From NCBI RefSeq assembly GCF_044197065.1, contig NZ_JBIQOI010000004.1, forward strand, positions 1-64,000: a stretch of 64,000 nt of DNA, read 5' to 3'. Of this stretch, positions 45,471 to 52,276 are shown one piece after another. This DNA comes from Kluyvera ascorbata_C. Lineage in GTDB: Bacteria; Pseudomonadota; Gammaproteobacteria; Enterobacterales; Enterobacteriaceae. Positions within the stretch are counted from its first letter, which is position 1. Each line of letters begins with the position of its first letter. Position numbers and translations under genes: made by a program. The notes below the pieces were generated by a model. It worked only from the letters and a program-made list of their open reading frames with translations. It did not search any database and was not told the DNA's origin.

Positions 45471-46010
45471 TTACTGATAGGTCAAAGCAAACCAGGCTTG
45501 TGCATTGGCCGTGCCGCCGACGACCTGACGGTCCGTTGAGCGGTACTTCGCAACAAAATGCAGCGTGTTCGTGCCATCGTTAAGCCGTACCCAACGACGA
45601 GGTTCCTGATTGATAGGAATCAGCTCGCCCTGAGCATCAAACAGCGCAATACCAATACCGGTCGCGATACCCGCACCTTCACCCACGGAGAGCACGTCAG
45701 GATCTTTACCGCTCGCGACGCCCTGAAATGACACGCCAACGTGCTGGCTGACGGCGGTGCTGCAATCTTCAAGATGGATATCAAAAGCAATCGGATTAGA
45801 CTCTTCACCTGCCGCATGAAAACGATGGCTGCTCACCTGTCCCATCTTTACCGTCATCAATCGGTCACTCGCCGCAACGCTACAGGCCTCGGCAATAATG
45901 ACGCCCTGAAAGCGCATACTTCCGCCGGGCACCGTGACGTTCCAGTGATTCCCAGCCTGAGCAACGGTCGGTAGCAAAGAAACCAGCAGCCCCCATTTCA
46001 TCCATTGCAT
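45471..46010 (-). CDS. fimI: Fimbrial protein FimI
   Basis: 179 residues, the E. coli FimI length, starting MQWMKWGLLVSLLP with signal cleavage after AQA. It is a pilin with a cysteine pair (ACSV, LEDCST) and an ALTYQ end. FimI is thought to terminate or anchor the rod. An ATG five codons upstream is an alternative start. The gene lies between fimA and fimC. Confidence 0.92.
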   Translation of the reverse strand: MQWMKWGLLVSLLPTVAQAGNHWNVTVPGGSMRFQGVIIAEACSVAASDRLMTVKMGQVSSHRFHAAGEESNPIAFDIHLEDCSTAVSQHVGVSFQGVASGKDPDVLSVGEGAGIATGIGIALFDAQGELIPINQEPRRWVRLNDGTNTLHFVAKYRSTDRQVVGGTANAQAWFALTYQ

Positions 46011-46079
46011 ACTTATTCCCTCCACCCCTTCGCGAATAATCGGGCCTTCCTGGCCCTGGTGGCATCCTTGCCGAATGGA

Positions 46080-46631
46080 TTACTCGTATTGCACTTTGAA
46101 GGTCGCGTCGGCGTTCGCCGCACCCGCCGTTGCTGCGCCGGTGGCGTAGTAACGAGCCTGGAACGGAATAACGTTGGTGCCATCGTTCAACGTGGTCGCG
46201 CTGCTGAAGGTTGCGCCATCCAATGCCAGCGGTTTGCCCTTGTTGTCGAGGATCTGAATCCCGACGTTAGTCGCGCCACCGGAAGCTGAACCCTGCAGCG
46301 CCAGAACGGTGGTGTTGGTGGTATCAATCGCGGTACCGGAGAAGGCCACGGAGGCTTTCGTCGATACTGTGGTATCACAGTCGTTCAGTTGGATGTTAAA
46401 GCCGACTGCAGAGCTGGTGCTGCCCGAGGTCGCCAGTTTTGCAGAGCGTACCTGGCCCATCTGCACCGTCTGGTCGATAGAACCGGCATCAACGGCACAA
46501 GCCGCGTTAACCACTTCACCTTTGAAATGAACGGTACCGCCATTTACGGTCGTGGTATCCGCTGCTAATGCAGCCGTTGAAGCCATAGACAGTGCAGAGA
46601 TAATGACCAGCGCAGCCTTATTAATTCCCAT
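46080..46631 (-). CDS. fimA: Type 1 fimbrial major subunit FimA
   Basis: 183 residues with a signal peptide ending AALAADTT. The mature start TVNGGTVHFKGEVVNAACAV is that of FimA, with the cysteine pair and a C-terminal ADATFKVQYE strand. It polymerises into the helical fimbrial rod. It is the first gene of the fim operon, and its promoter region is only about 160 bases long. Confidence 0.96.
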   Translation of the reverse strand: MGINKAALVIISALSMASTAALAADTTTVNGGTVHFKGEVVNAACAVDAGSIDQTVQMGQVRSAKLATSGSTSSAVGFNIQLNDCDTTVSTKASVAFSGTAIDTTNTTVLALQGSASGGATNVGIQILDNKGKPLALDGATFSSATTLNDGTNVIPFQARYYATGAATAGAANADATFKVQYE

Positions 46632-46790
46632 AAAACCTACTCCTTATTAATAGAGAATCTTATTCTCATTTTGTTAAAAACAGCGATGAATGGTGATACC
46701 GAACGTACCGCCAGATATACTTTTATGACTTAAGTGAAATTTCCTTACTCGCAACAATAGTGCCATTGCTGATTGCCAGAAATGGCACTC
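46632..46790 (-). promoter_or_regulatory. fimA promoter region
   Basis: 159 bases between fimA and the LuxR-type regulator, AT-rich near fimA. It contains a hairpin (AGTGCCATT/AATGGCACT, 46759-46789) directly after the regulator's stop. It is too short for the approximately 300-base E. coli fimS switch, and I see no TTGGGGCCA inverted repeats. Confidence 0.6.
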
Positions 46791-47354
46791 CTACCGTCGG
46801 TTGAGCTTAGAAATATCAAGATAAAAAGAGAGAGCCGCAGCATTATTGCCACGTAACCCAAACATCCTTTTTGTTTTCTGCCTCAAATAATAAATGTGTT
46901 TTTCGCTAAACCCTGCGAGCTTATTTATTTGTGATACTGAATACCCTTCGCATAGGTAGCGAAAAACAATTAGCTCTTTCTCAGAGAAAAATCTCTGATC
47001 GTAAATAGATTTACCCGCCTTATACAGGCATGAGTAAAGATCGGAAAAGCCTATTTTTTCAGAGACTAGCCAGGGAAAAGGCCCCTGAAAGTCGCACCCG
47101 GAAGAAGCTTCCATCTTGTATAGCAGTACAATTCGGCAACGAGAAGTCGGTGACGCCAATAAACCAAGTATTCGATGCCGTTCTACAACATCAGAAATAT
47201 AAACAACGAAGATATCCCGAACCGATGTGCGTAAGTAGCACTTCGACCGCAATTGCCGAGAGTTGATCGTTGAAACGTTGCCATCCTGGATAACATCATC
47301 ATCCTGTAATGCCAAAAGAAAAAAACTGTTATCCGAGATAATACAGTGCCTCAT
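46791..47354 (-). CDS. LuxR-type regulator upstream of fimA
   Basis: 187 residues. The C-terminal third is a LuxR/GerE helix-turn-helix (FSEKELIVFRYLCEGYSVSQINKLAGFSEKHIYYLRQKTKRMFG), and the N-terminal part is a degenerate receiver-like region with no clear phospho-acceptor. Similar LuxR-type proteins (FimW and FimZ) regulate fim in Salmonella, but this one cannot be equated with either. Its position and strand make it the likely fim regulator; it may be co-transcribed with fimA, since only a weak hairpin separates them. Confidence 0.8.
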   Translation of the reverse strand: MRHCIISDNSFFLLALQDDDVIQDGNVSTINSRQLRSKCYLRTSVRDIFVVYISDVVERHRILGLLASPTSRCRIVLLYKMEASSGCDFQGPFPWLVSEKIGFSDLYSCLYKAGKSIYDQRFFSEKELIVFRYLCEGYSVSQINKLAGFSEKHIYYLRQKTKRMFGLRGNNAAALSFYLDISKLNRR

Positions 47355-47451
47355 ATATTACCCCAACGTCCTGTTCTGAGTTTTTATCTAATATTTGTGG
47401 TTCCTGATTCTATAAATCTGTTTGCTAAATTTCGGTTTAATTATATACGCA

Positions 47452-47549
47452 GTGAATATATATCGTCAAAAACGATCAATTAATTATTATTGATAGTTAT
47501 AATCAATTGATTTGGTGAATATAGATCGTCTTAATCGATCAATTATTTA
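47452..47549. repeat. Two 35-base direct repeats, 63-base period
   Basis: Both copies begin GTGAATATA and contain ATCGTC ... CGATCAATTA; 30 of 35 positions match. Each holds an inverted repeat (ATCGT/ACGAT in the first, GATCG/CGATC in the second). The 63-base spacing equals six helical turns. Confidence 0.75.
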
Positions 47550-47705
47550 ATAAAAACAAGAAGATCAATGAAATAGATAATCATATTTTAGGATTTTTCT
47601 ATTAATAAGATCTTATACGTACGGATATGTCCGCAACTCGATTTGTAATTTTATGTAAAGAGCGTGCTCAGATTCATAATTTAACTTATTTTTCACATTC
47701 ACATA

Positions 47706-47723
47706 AATTGATCTAGATCAATT
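47706..47723. promoter_or_regulatory. Perfect FNR-type site
   Basis: AATTGATCTAGATCAATT is an 18-base perfect palindrome containing TTGAT-CTAG-ATCAA, the exact FNR consensus. Leftward, toward the LuxR-type gene, -10-like sequences lie about 30 bases from its centre. Confidence 0.65.
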
Positions 47724-47936
47724 AACAACAACTGAACAAAAATACAATTATTGATTAAAACCAAATTAGGCCAATAAATTTAGCCTATTAAGAGTAGCTA
47801 TTGTCGTAATAAAACCCCTCAATGGGAGTATAGACGCTGCTTTGCAGTAAGGAGGAATAGAGAACGGCAGGAGAGGTTCGAAGAGGTCAGGCGCAGCCTT
47901 CATATGGCGCTGCGCCGTGGAAGAGATTTAACGTTG

Positions 47937-48566
47937 CTACTTCAGGCTTTCAACGACGGCATCCGCCAGCGTTTCCGGACAGGCAAACCCTGACTCTACG
48001 CGATGCGTCAGCAGGTTAGATCCGTACTGGCGGGTAATCTGCGGCAGGCAGGCATCGTGGAAGGCTTTAAGATCGGCAAAATAGTCCAGCGTATATTCGC
48101 TCTCCCCCGCCCGCCCCCGCGCCATGCAGGCGTTAAAGCATGACTCCACGTCCCGGTCGACATACACCACCAGGTCAATTTGCGGGTAGCTCTTCAGGTA
48201 ATGCTTAATTTGATAGAAATAGGACATATAGCGAGCCGAGGGCTGTTCGGTCATCAGGAAGTTAACGTGGCAGAACACGATATCGCTAAACAACGAACGC
48301 TCAATCACGTAGTTACCGTCCGGAATATCCTGTAAAAGCGCCTGTCGGCTACGGGTAATATAAAGCTGGAACGCCACCCTCGCATCCGCATCGTGGGGGT
48401 TTTCGACGAAGACCTGCAGCAGTTCAAGAAACACCGGGTCTTCATCCACCGGCTCTCGAATGACTTTCCAGCTGTCGCCCGTTTTCTCGGATAGCGCCTG
48501 AGCCAGAGGGTCCAGCAGCGTGGTTTTACCTGCGGCAATATTTGCCTCAATAGCAACAATCTTCAT
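47937..48566 (-). CDS. Deoxynucleoside kinase family protein
   Basis: 209 residues matching the dNK family (thymidine-kinase-2 / deoxyguanosine-kinase type). The P-loop is EANIAAGKTT near residues 7-16, the substrate ERS motif is ERSLFSD near residue 89, and a lid-like region with arginines (ARGRAGESEYT) follows. These enzymes phosphorylate deoxynucleosides for salvage. The family is unusual in Enterobacteriaceae, which normally use Tdk. It lies 17 bases after a small cysteine-containing ORF on the same strand and may share its transcript. Confidence 0.85.
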   Translation of the reverse strand: MKIVAIEANIAAGKTTLLDPLAQALSEKTGDSWKVIREPVDEDPVFLELLQVFVENPHDADARVAFQLYITRSRQALLQDIPDGNYVIERSLFSDIVFCHVNFLMTEQPSARYMSYFYQIKHYLKSYPQIDLVVYVDRDVESCFNACMARGRAGESEYTLDYFADLKAFHDACLPQITRQYGSNLLTHRVESGFACPETLADAVVESLK

Positions 48567-48583
48567 GTCGACATCCTGATGAA

Positions 48584-48757
48584 TTAACGAATTGATGCGG
48601 CGTCAGCAGGACGCTCCGTATGGCTAGCAGGACAGTCTGGCCCTTCACAGTATAGATATTCCTGATATTCGGCAGCGTGGAGTAAAGGTTGTTCGCGGCA
48701 GCACTCCTGCTCGCCGTAATCGACTCGCGTCGATGCGTTTGTGAAGAATGTCATCAT
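48584..48757 (-). CDS. Small cysteine-containing ORF
   Basis: A 57-codon ORF starting MMTFFTNASTRVDYGEQECC and containing four cysteines, two adjacent (ECC) and two in CEGPDC. It lies between the YeaR-like gene and the deoxynucleoside kinase gene, 17 bases before the latter. No clear ribosome-binding site is seen, and I do not recognise a family. The four cysteines could form a small metal-binding site, but this is speculation. Confidence 0.4.
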   Translation of the reverse strand: MMTFFTNASTRVDYGEQECCREQPLLHAAEYQEYLYCEGPDCPASHTERPADAASIR

Positions 48758-48780
48758 GGCGTTTTACACTATCGGGAGGG

Positions 48781-48806
48781 CTTCCCCATCAACGGTGATG
48801 GGGAAG
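48781..48806 (-). terminator. Hairpin after the YeaR-like gene
   Basis: CTTCCCCATCA-ACGG-TGATGGGGAAG stem nine bases after the gene's stop codon. There is no good U tract, so read-through to the downstream genes is possible. Confidence 0.5.
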
Positions 48807-48814
48807 CAATAGAG

Positions 48815-49156
48815 TTAGGATTTTTTCGCGCTGTAGACTTCGTCGCCGGAGAATTCAGGTTCGGCCCAGAAGTTAATGTTGAACTGCGCATCGTCGGTCA
48901 TCTCGATACGGTGCCAGTACTGCGGCGGGCTGGTCGCGAAGCTACCAGCATTAATCACCACTTTAACCTCCGGCTCGGTGGCCTCGCCGTTGGCGAAACC
49001 GTAGTAGGTTACCGTCCCTTCCATGACGCAGAGCTGACCAAAAATGCCGGCAGCGGTGTTGTGGTGGCTGAGCAGCGCGGCAGGCACGTTGTCTTTCGTA
49101 AAGAATGGGGTGGAACGTTTGATGGTCCAGTTTTTTGGAATTCTGAGATGGCTCAT
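48815..49156 (-). CDS. YeaR-like DUF1971 protein
   Basis: 113 residues related to E. coli YeaR (DUF1971, a cupin-like fold). Conserved features: IPKNWTIKRSTPFFTKDNVPAALL, GQLCVMEGTVTYYG and ATSPPQYWHRIEMTDDAQFNINFW. The start follows a strong GGAGGTCATT. A near-perfect NsrR operator lies 18 bases upstream of the start codon, so induction by nitric oxide is expected, as for E. coli yeaR. Biochemical role unknown. Confidence 0.85.
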   Translation of the reverse strand: MSHLRIPKNWTIKRSTPFFTKDNVPAALLSHHNTAAGIFGQLCVMEGTVTYYGFANGEATEPEVKVVINAGSFATSPPQYWHRIEMTDDAQFNINFWAEPEFSGDEVYSAKKS

Positions 49157-49173
49157 AATGACCTCCGCTTCAT

Positions 49174-49196
49174 AAGATGCATTTAAAATACATCTT
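49174..49196 (-). promoter_or_regulatory. NsrR operator
   Basis: AAGATGCATTT-A-AAATACATCTT, an 11-1-11 inverted repeat with a single mismatch between arms, matching the NsrR consensus. It lies upstream of the YeaR-like gene. Confidence 0.8.
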
Positions 49197-49264
49197 TAAT
49201 ATTTGGCTGTAAAGCGTTATTTGAGAATAAATCTCATTACCAAAAATGACGGCATCCAGAAACG

Positions 49265-49288
49265 AAAAAACCAGCCGGAAGGCTGGTT
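49265..49288 (-). terminator. Terminator after the YdeP-like gene
   Basis: On the minus strand AAACCAGCC-TT-CCGGCTGG followed by a T-run, just after the molybdoenzyme stop codon. Confidence 0.85.
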
Positions 49289-49309
49289 TAGTGACGATAA
49301 ATACAAGGC

Positions 49310-51598
49310 TTATGCTTTACGGATAAGCACCGGCACGCTTTTGTAGGCCGGCGTGAGACTCTGCCTATCGACGGCATCGAGCGACAACAACACGTTGGCC
49401 TCCGGCAGGTAAGCGCCAATGGAGCCTGCCGCCATGCTGTAGATAACCACCGTTAACCCGTACATCGCGCGATCGGTACTCGGTGTGCCGCTATCGTCCA
49501 GCGCTTGAATATTAATCACATCGCCTTCCACCAGCCCGCGTGCATCCGCTTCTGCCTGGCTCAGGAGCGCTACGTCACGGCGGCCGGTGATCCCACGGTA
49601 GCGGTCATTCATGCCGTAAATAGTAGTGTTGTACTGATCGTGGCTGCGCAGCGTTGCCAGCACCAGTGAGTCAGCAGGCTGATTCTGGCGCTCGACGGCG
49701 CGCTCACGGCTTACCACAAAGTTGGCTTTTCCGGTTGCCGTGTTCCACTCACGCCGCGAGGCTGGCGTATCCATGCGGAAACCGCCCGGTGCGGCAATAC
49801 GGGCGTTGTAGTTGGCAAAGGCCGGGATCACGTCGGCTATAGCATCACGAATCAGCGCATAATCGCTCATCATCGCTTCCCAGTTCACCGGAGAGTTCGG
49901 CAGCGTGGCACGCGCCATTTCCGCCACAATCGCCGGTTCTGATTTCAGCCAGCGCGAGGCCGGTTTCAGCGCCCCGCAGGAAGCGTGCACCATCGACATG
50001 GAATCTTCGACGGTCACCGACTGAATCCCCCCCGCCTGCATATCGCGTTCCGTGCGGCCCAGCGCCGGCAGCAGATAGTTGTGCTTCGCCATCAGCAGAT
50101 GCGAGCGATTCAATTTGGTGGCGACGTGTACCTGCAGGTCGAGCTTTTTCATCGCCTCGAAGGTGCGCTGCGGCTGCGGCATCGCCACCGCCAGGTTACC
50201 CCCCATGCAGATAAGCGCTTTAGCATCGCCACGTTCGATGGCGCGAATGCTCTCTACGCTGGAGCGACCGTGTTTGCGAGAGACGCTGATGTTAAAGCGC
50301 CCTTCGAGCCGCACCAGAAACTCTTCTGACGCTGCTTCGTTAATCCCTACCGAGCGGTCGCCCTGTACGTTGGAGTGACCACGCAGCGGACAGATCCCCG
50401 CCCCTTTCTTGCCCATATTGCCTTTCAGCAGCAGCAGGTTTACCAGCTGCTGAACGTTCTCGGTGCCGTTCTTGTGCTGAGTAATGCCGAGCCCATAACA
50501 AATAATGGTGGCGTTGGATTTATCGTAACGATCCGCGAGGTCTTCCATCTGGCGGCGAGTCAGGCCGGAGTCCTGTTCCAGTTCCGCCCAACGGCAGCGA
50601 TGCAGATCGTCATACAGCTCCTGATAGCCGTGGGTATGCTCAGCCAGAAACGCGCGGTCGAGGCACGGTTCCTGGCCAAGCAAAATACGGGCTTCATCCA
50701 TCTCAATCAGCGCTTTCATCACCCCTTTAAGCAGCGAGGCATCGCCGCCCATTTTCACCTGGTAATACTCGTTGCTCAGCGTCGTCGCGTGCCCCTGGAG
50801 CATATCCGTCGGGCTTTGTGGGAAGCTAAAGCGCTCAAGCCCCCTTTCCGCCAGTGGGTTGATGGAGATAATGCGCGCACCACGCTGCGCCACTTCGCGC
50901 AGCGTGGTGAGCATACGTGGATGGTTGGTGCCAGGGTTGTGGCCGATGCAAATCACCAGATCGCAGTGTTCAAAGTCGTCCAACTCGACGGTGCCTTTCC
51001 CGAGACCAATAGAAGGCGTCAGGCCTGCGCTGGTCGGCCCATGACACATATTGGAACAGTCCGGGAAGTTGCTGCTGCCATATTCACGGGCAAAAAGCTG
51101 ATACAAGAACGCCGCTTCGTTGGAGGTACGCCCGGAGGTATAAAACTCTACCTGTTCCGGGGAAGCCATATTGCGCAGCTGCTCACCGATATCGGCAAAC
51201 GCAACCTGCCACTCAACGGCCTGCCAGGTGTCGGTCGCGGAGTCGTACTTCATCGGGTGCGTCAGACGGCCAATATTTTCCAGCTCATAGTCGCTGTAGT
51301 GCCACAGCTCAGCCACCGTGTGCTGGCGGAAAAATTCCGGTGAGGCTTTCTTGCTGGTCGTCTCCCAGGAAACGGCCTTCACGCCATTTTCGCAAAGCTC
51401 CATCGGTGAACGGTGGCCAGGGTCAGGCCAGGCGCAGCCCGGGCAATCAAAGCCTTTGACCTGATTCATGCGGAACATCGCGATGATGTCACGCGCGACG
51501 GCTTTCTGTGAAAACACCGAGGCTGCCACCGCTTTGACGGCCCCCCATCCACCCGCAGGCCCTTGATAGCCGCTTACACCTGGAACGACATTGCTCAT
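49310..51598 (-). CDS. YdeP-type molybdopterin oxidoreductase
   Basis: 762 residues, close in length to E. coli YdeP (759). A DMSO-reductase-family enzyme with an N-terminal cysteine cluster (CPGCAWP ... LCENG) suited to a [4Fe-4S] centre, a predicted molybdenum ligand in SNMCHGPTSAGL where FdhF has selenocysteine, and C-terminal MPT-binding segments (TLRSHDQYNTTIYG). The substrate is unknown; YdeP in E. coli is linked to acid resistance. No partner electron-transfer subunit lies nearby. It may receive electrons from other dehydrogenases or act alone. Confidence 0.88.
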   Translation of the reverse strand: MSNVVPGVSGYQGPAGGWGAVKAVAASVFSQKAVARDIIAMFRMNQVKGFDCPGCAWPDPGHRSPMELCENGVKAVSWETTSKKASPEFFRQHTVAELWHYSDYELENIGRLTHPMKYDSATDTWQAVEWQVAFADIGEQLRNMASPEQVEFYTSGRTSNEAAFLYQLFAREYGSSNFPDCSNMCHGPTSAGLTPSIGLGKGTVELDDFEHCDLVICIGHNPGTNHPRMLTTLREVAQRGARIISINPLAERGLERFSFPQSPTDMLQGHATTLSNEYYQVKMGGDASLLKGVMKALIEMDEARILLGQEPCLDRAFLAEHTHGYQELYDDLHRCRWAELEQDSGLTRRQMEDLADRYDKSNATIICYGLGITQHKNGTENVQQLVNLLLLKGNMGKKGAGICPLRGHSNVQGDRSVGINEAASEEFLVRLEGRFNISVSRKHGRSSVESIRAIERGDAKALICMGGNLAVAMPQPQRTFEAMKKLDLQVHVATKLNRSHLLMAKHNYLLPALGRTERDMQAGGIQSVTVEDSMSMVHASCGALKPASRWLKSEPAIVAEMARATLPNSPVNWEAMMSDYALIRDAIADVIPAFANYNARIAAPGGFRMDTPASRREWNTATGKANFVVSRERAVERQNQPADSLVLATLRSHDQYNTTIYGMNDRYRGITGRRDVALLSQAEADARGLVEGDVINIQALDDSGTPSTDRAMYGLTVVIYSMAAGSIGAYLPEANVLLSLDAVDRQSLTPAYKSVPVLIRKA

Positions 51599-51930
51599 TT
51601 TTACCGCTTATTTTGTACCCAATTTCAATGGGGAATACGGTAGCAAGTTCACCGGCGTAAAGATTTCCTCTTCACGAGGTACGCTAGCTCTACAATGAAC
51701 GGGTTAGATAGCGGTCCCTCCAGGTAGCAGATAGCGCTCTTTTCTGACCGGATTTCATCGGATAAAAACGCCATAGTGAAACGATAATCTGCGGCTTAAG
51801 TTAAATCAGATATTATGTTTTGCCCGTTAACATCATCAGGATTTCATCTGATAAACACACCAGGAAAAAGTAGTTGATCTGATAAGCGCTAGCTTTTATT
51901 TTCTTCTGAGTTTTCTAATAGGGTCCTACG
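51599..51930. other. Divergent region upstream of the YdeP-like gene
   Basis: About 330 bases, AT-rich, between the molybdoenzyme and a small ORF. It carries two similar 17-base sequences, GGATTTCATCGGATAAA (51750) and GGATTTCATCTGATAAA (51839), on the same strand 89 bases apart, of unknown meaning. Confidence 0.5.
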
Positions 51931-52116
51931 ATGTCTACCATTACAGCCAACAGTATTAGTGAAGCGAAAGAATTAATTTCCTGTGGAAAATATAAGGAAA
52001 TCATTCTTGATTTCGATATTGATGCCGATAGTTTCTTTACCCTCGCCACCGCCCCTCATGGTATTAAAATAACCCTCACGGATAGAAATAATCACGCTGC
52101 GGAAACAGCAGAATAA
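51931..52116 (+). CDS. Small hypothetical protein
   Basis: 61 residues: MSTITANSISEAKELISCG at the start, acidic in the middle (LDFDIDADSF), with no signal peptide or membrane helix. A weak AGGG lies upstream. I do not recognise a family. It is divergent from the YdeP-like gene and is followed by a 29-residue membrane-type ORF 26 bases later. Confidence 0.55.
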   Translation: MSTITANSISEAKELISCGKYKEIILDFDIDADSFFTLATAPHGIKITLTDRNNHAAETAE

Positions 52117-52142
52117 TAAGAAGAATAAATCGGGATATTTTT

Positions 52143-52232
52143 ATGCTGTTATTTATTGGTACTGGGGCAGCCGCCTTTCTGGCGTCGCTCATGCTTATCT
52201 GGCTTGATGACCGGATTGCCGACCAGGAATAA
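52143..52232 (+). CDS. 29-residue predicted membrane micropeptide
   Basis: MLLFIGTGAAAFLASLMLIW followed by LDDRIADQE: one hydrophobic helix with a charged C-terminus, the usual form of small inner-membrane peptides. GGGA lies upstream. It is followed by a strong terminator hairpin, which supports real transcription here. Confidence 0.5.
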   Translation: MLLFIGTGAAAFLASLMLIWLDDRIADQE

Positions 52233-52241
52233 GAGAAGAGA

Positions 52242-52266
52242 CTCCGCGCTGAAGTGCAGCGCGGAG
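52242..52266. terminator. Convergent terminator
   Basis: CTCCGCGCTG-AAGTG-CAGCGCGGAG, a ten-base-pair stem between the small ORFs and the convergent aminotransferase gene. Confidence 0.8.
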
Positions 52267-52276
52267 CAAAACAGAA

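Larger units (their letters stand above)
47355..47936. other. AT-rich control region of the fim regulator
   Basis: About 580 very AT-rich bases with no credible ORF, between the LuxR-type gene and the end of the deoxynucleoside kinase gene. It contains two 35-base imperfect direct repeats, each with an internal inverted repeat (47452-47486, 47515-47549), and a perfect FNR-type palindrome at 47706-47723. H-NS-type silencing is likely from composition. Confidence 0.6.

Noticed and set aside
46632..46790. fimS-type invertible element
   Set aside because: The interval is too short and lacks the inverted repeats; no recombinase gene is adjacent.
48689..49186. 165-codon plus-strand ORF
   Set aside because: It is antisense to the YeaR-like gene and its NsrR operator.
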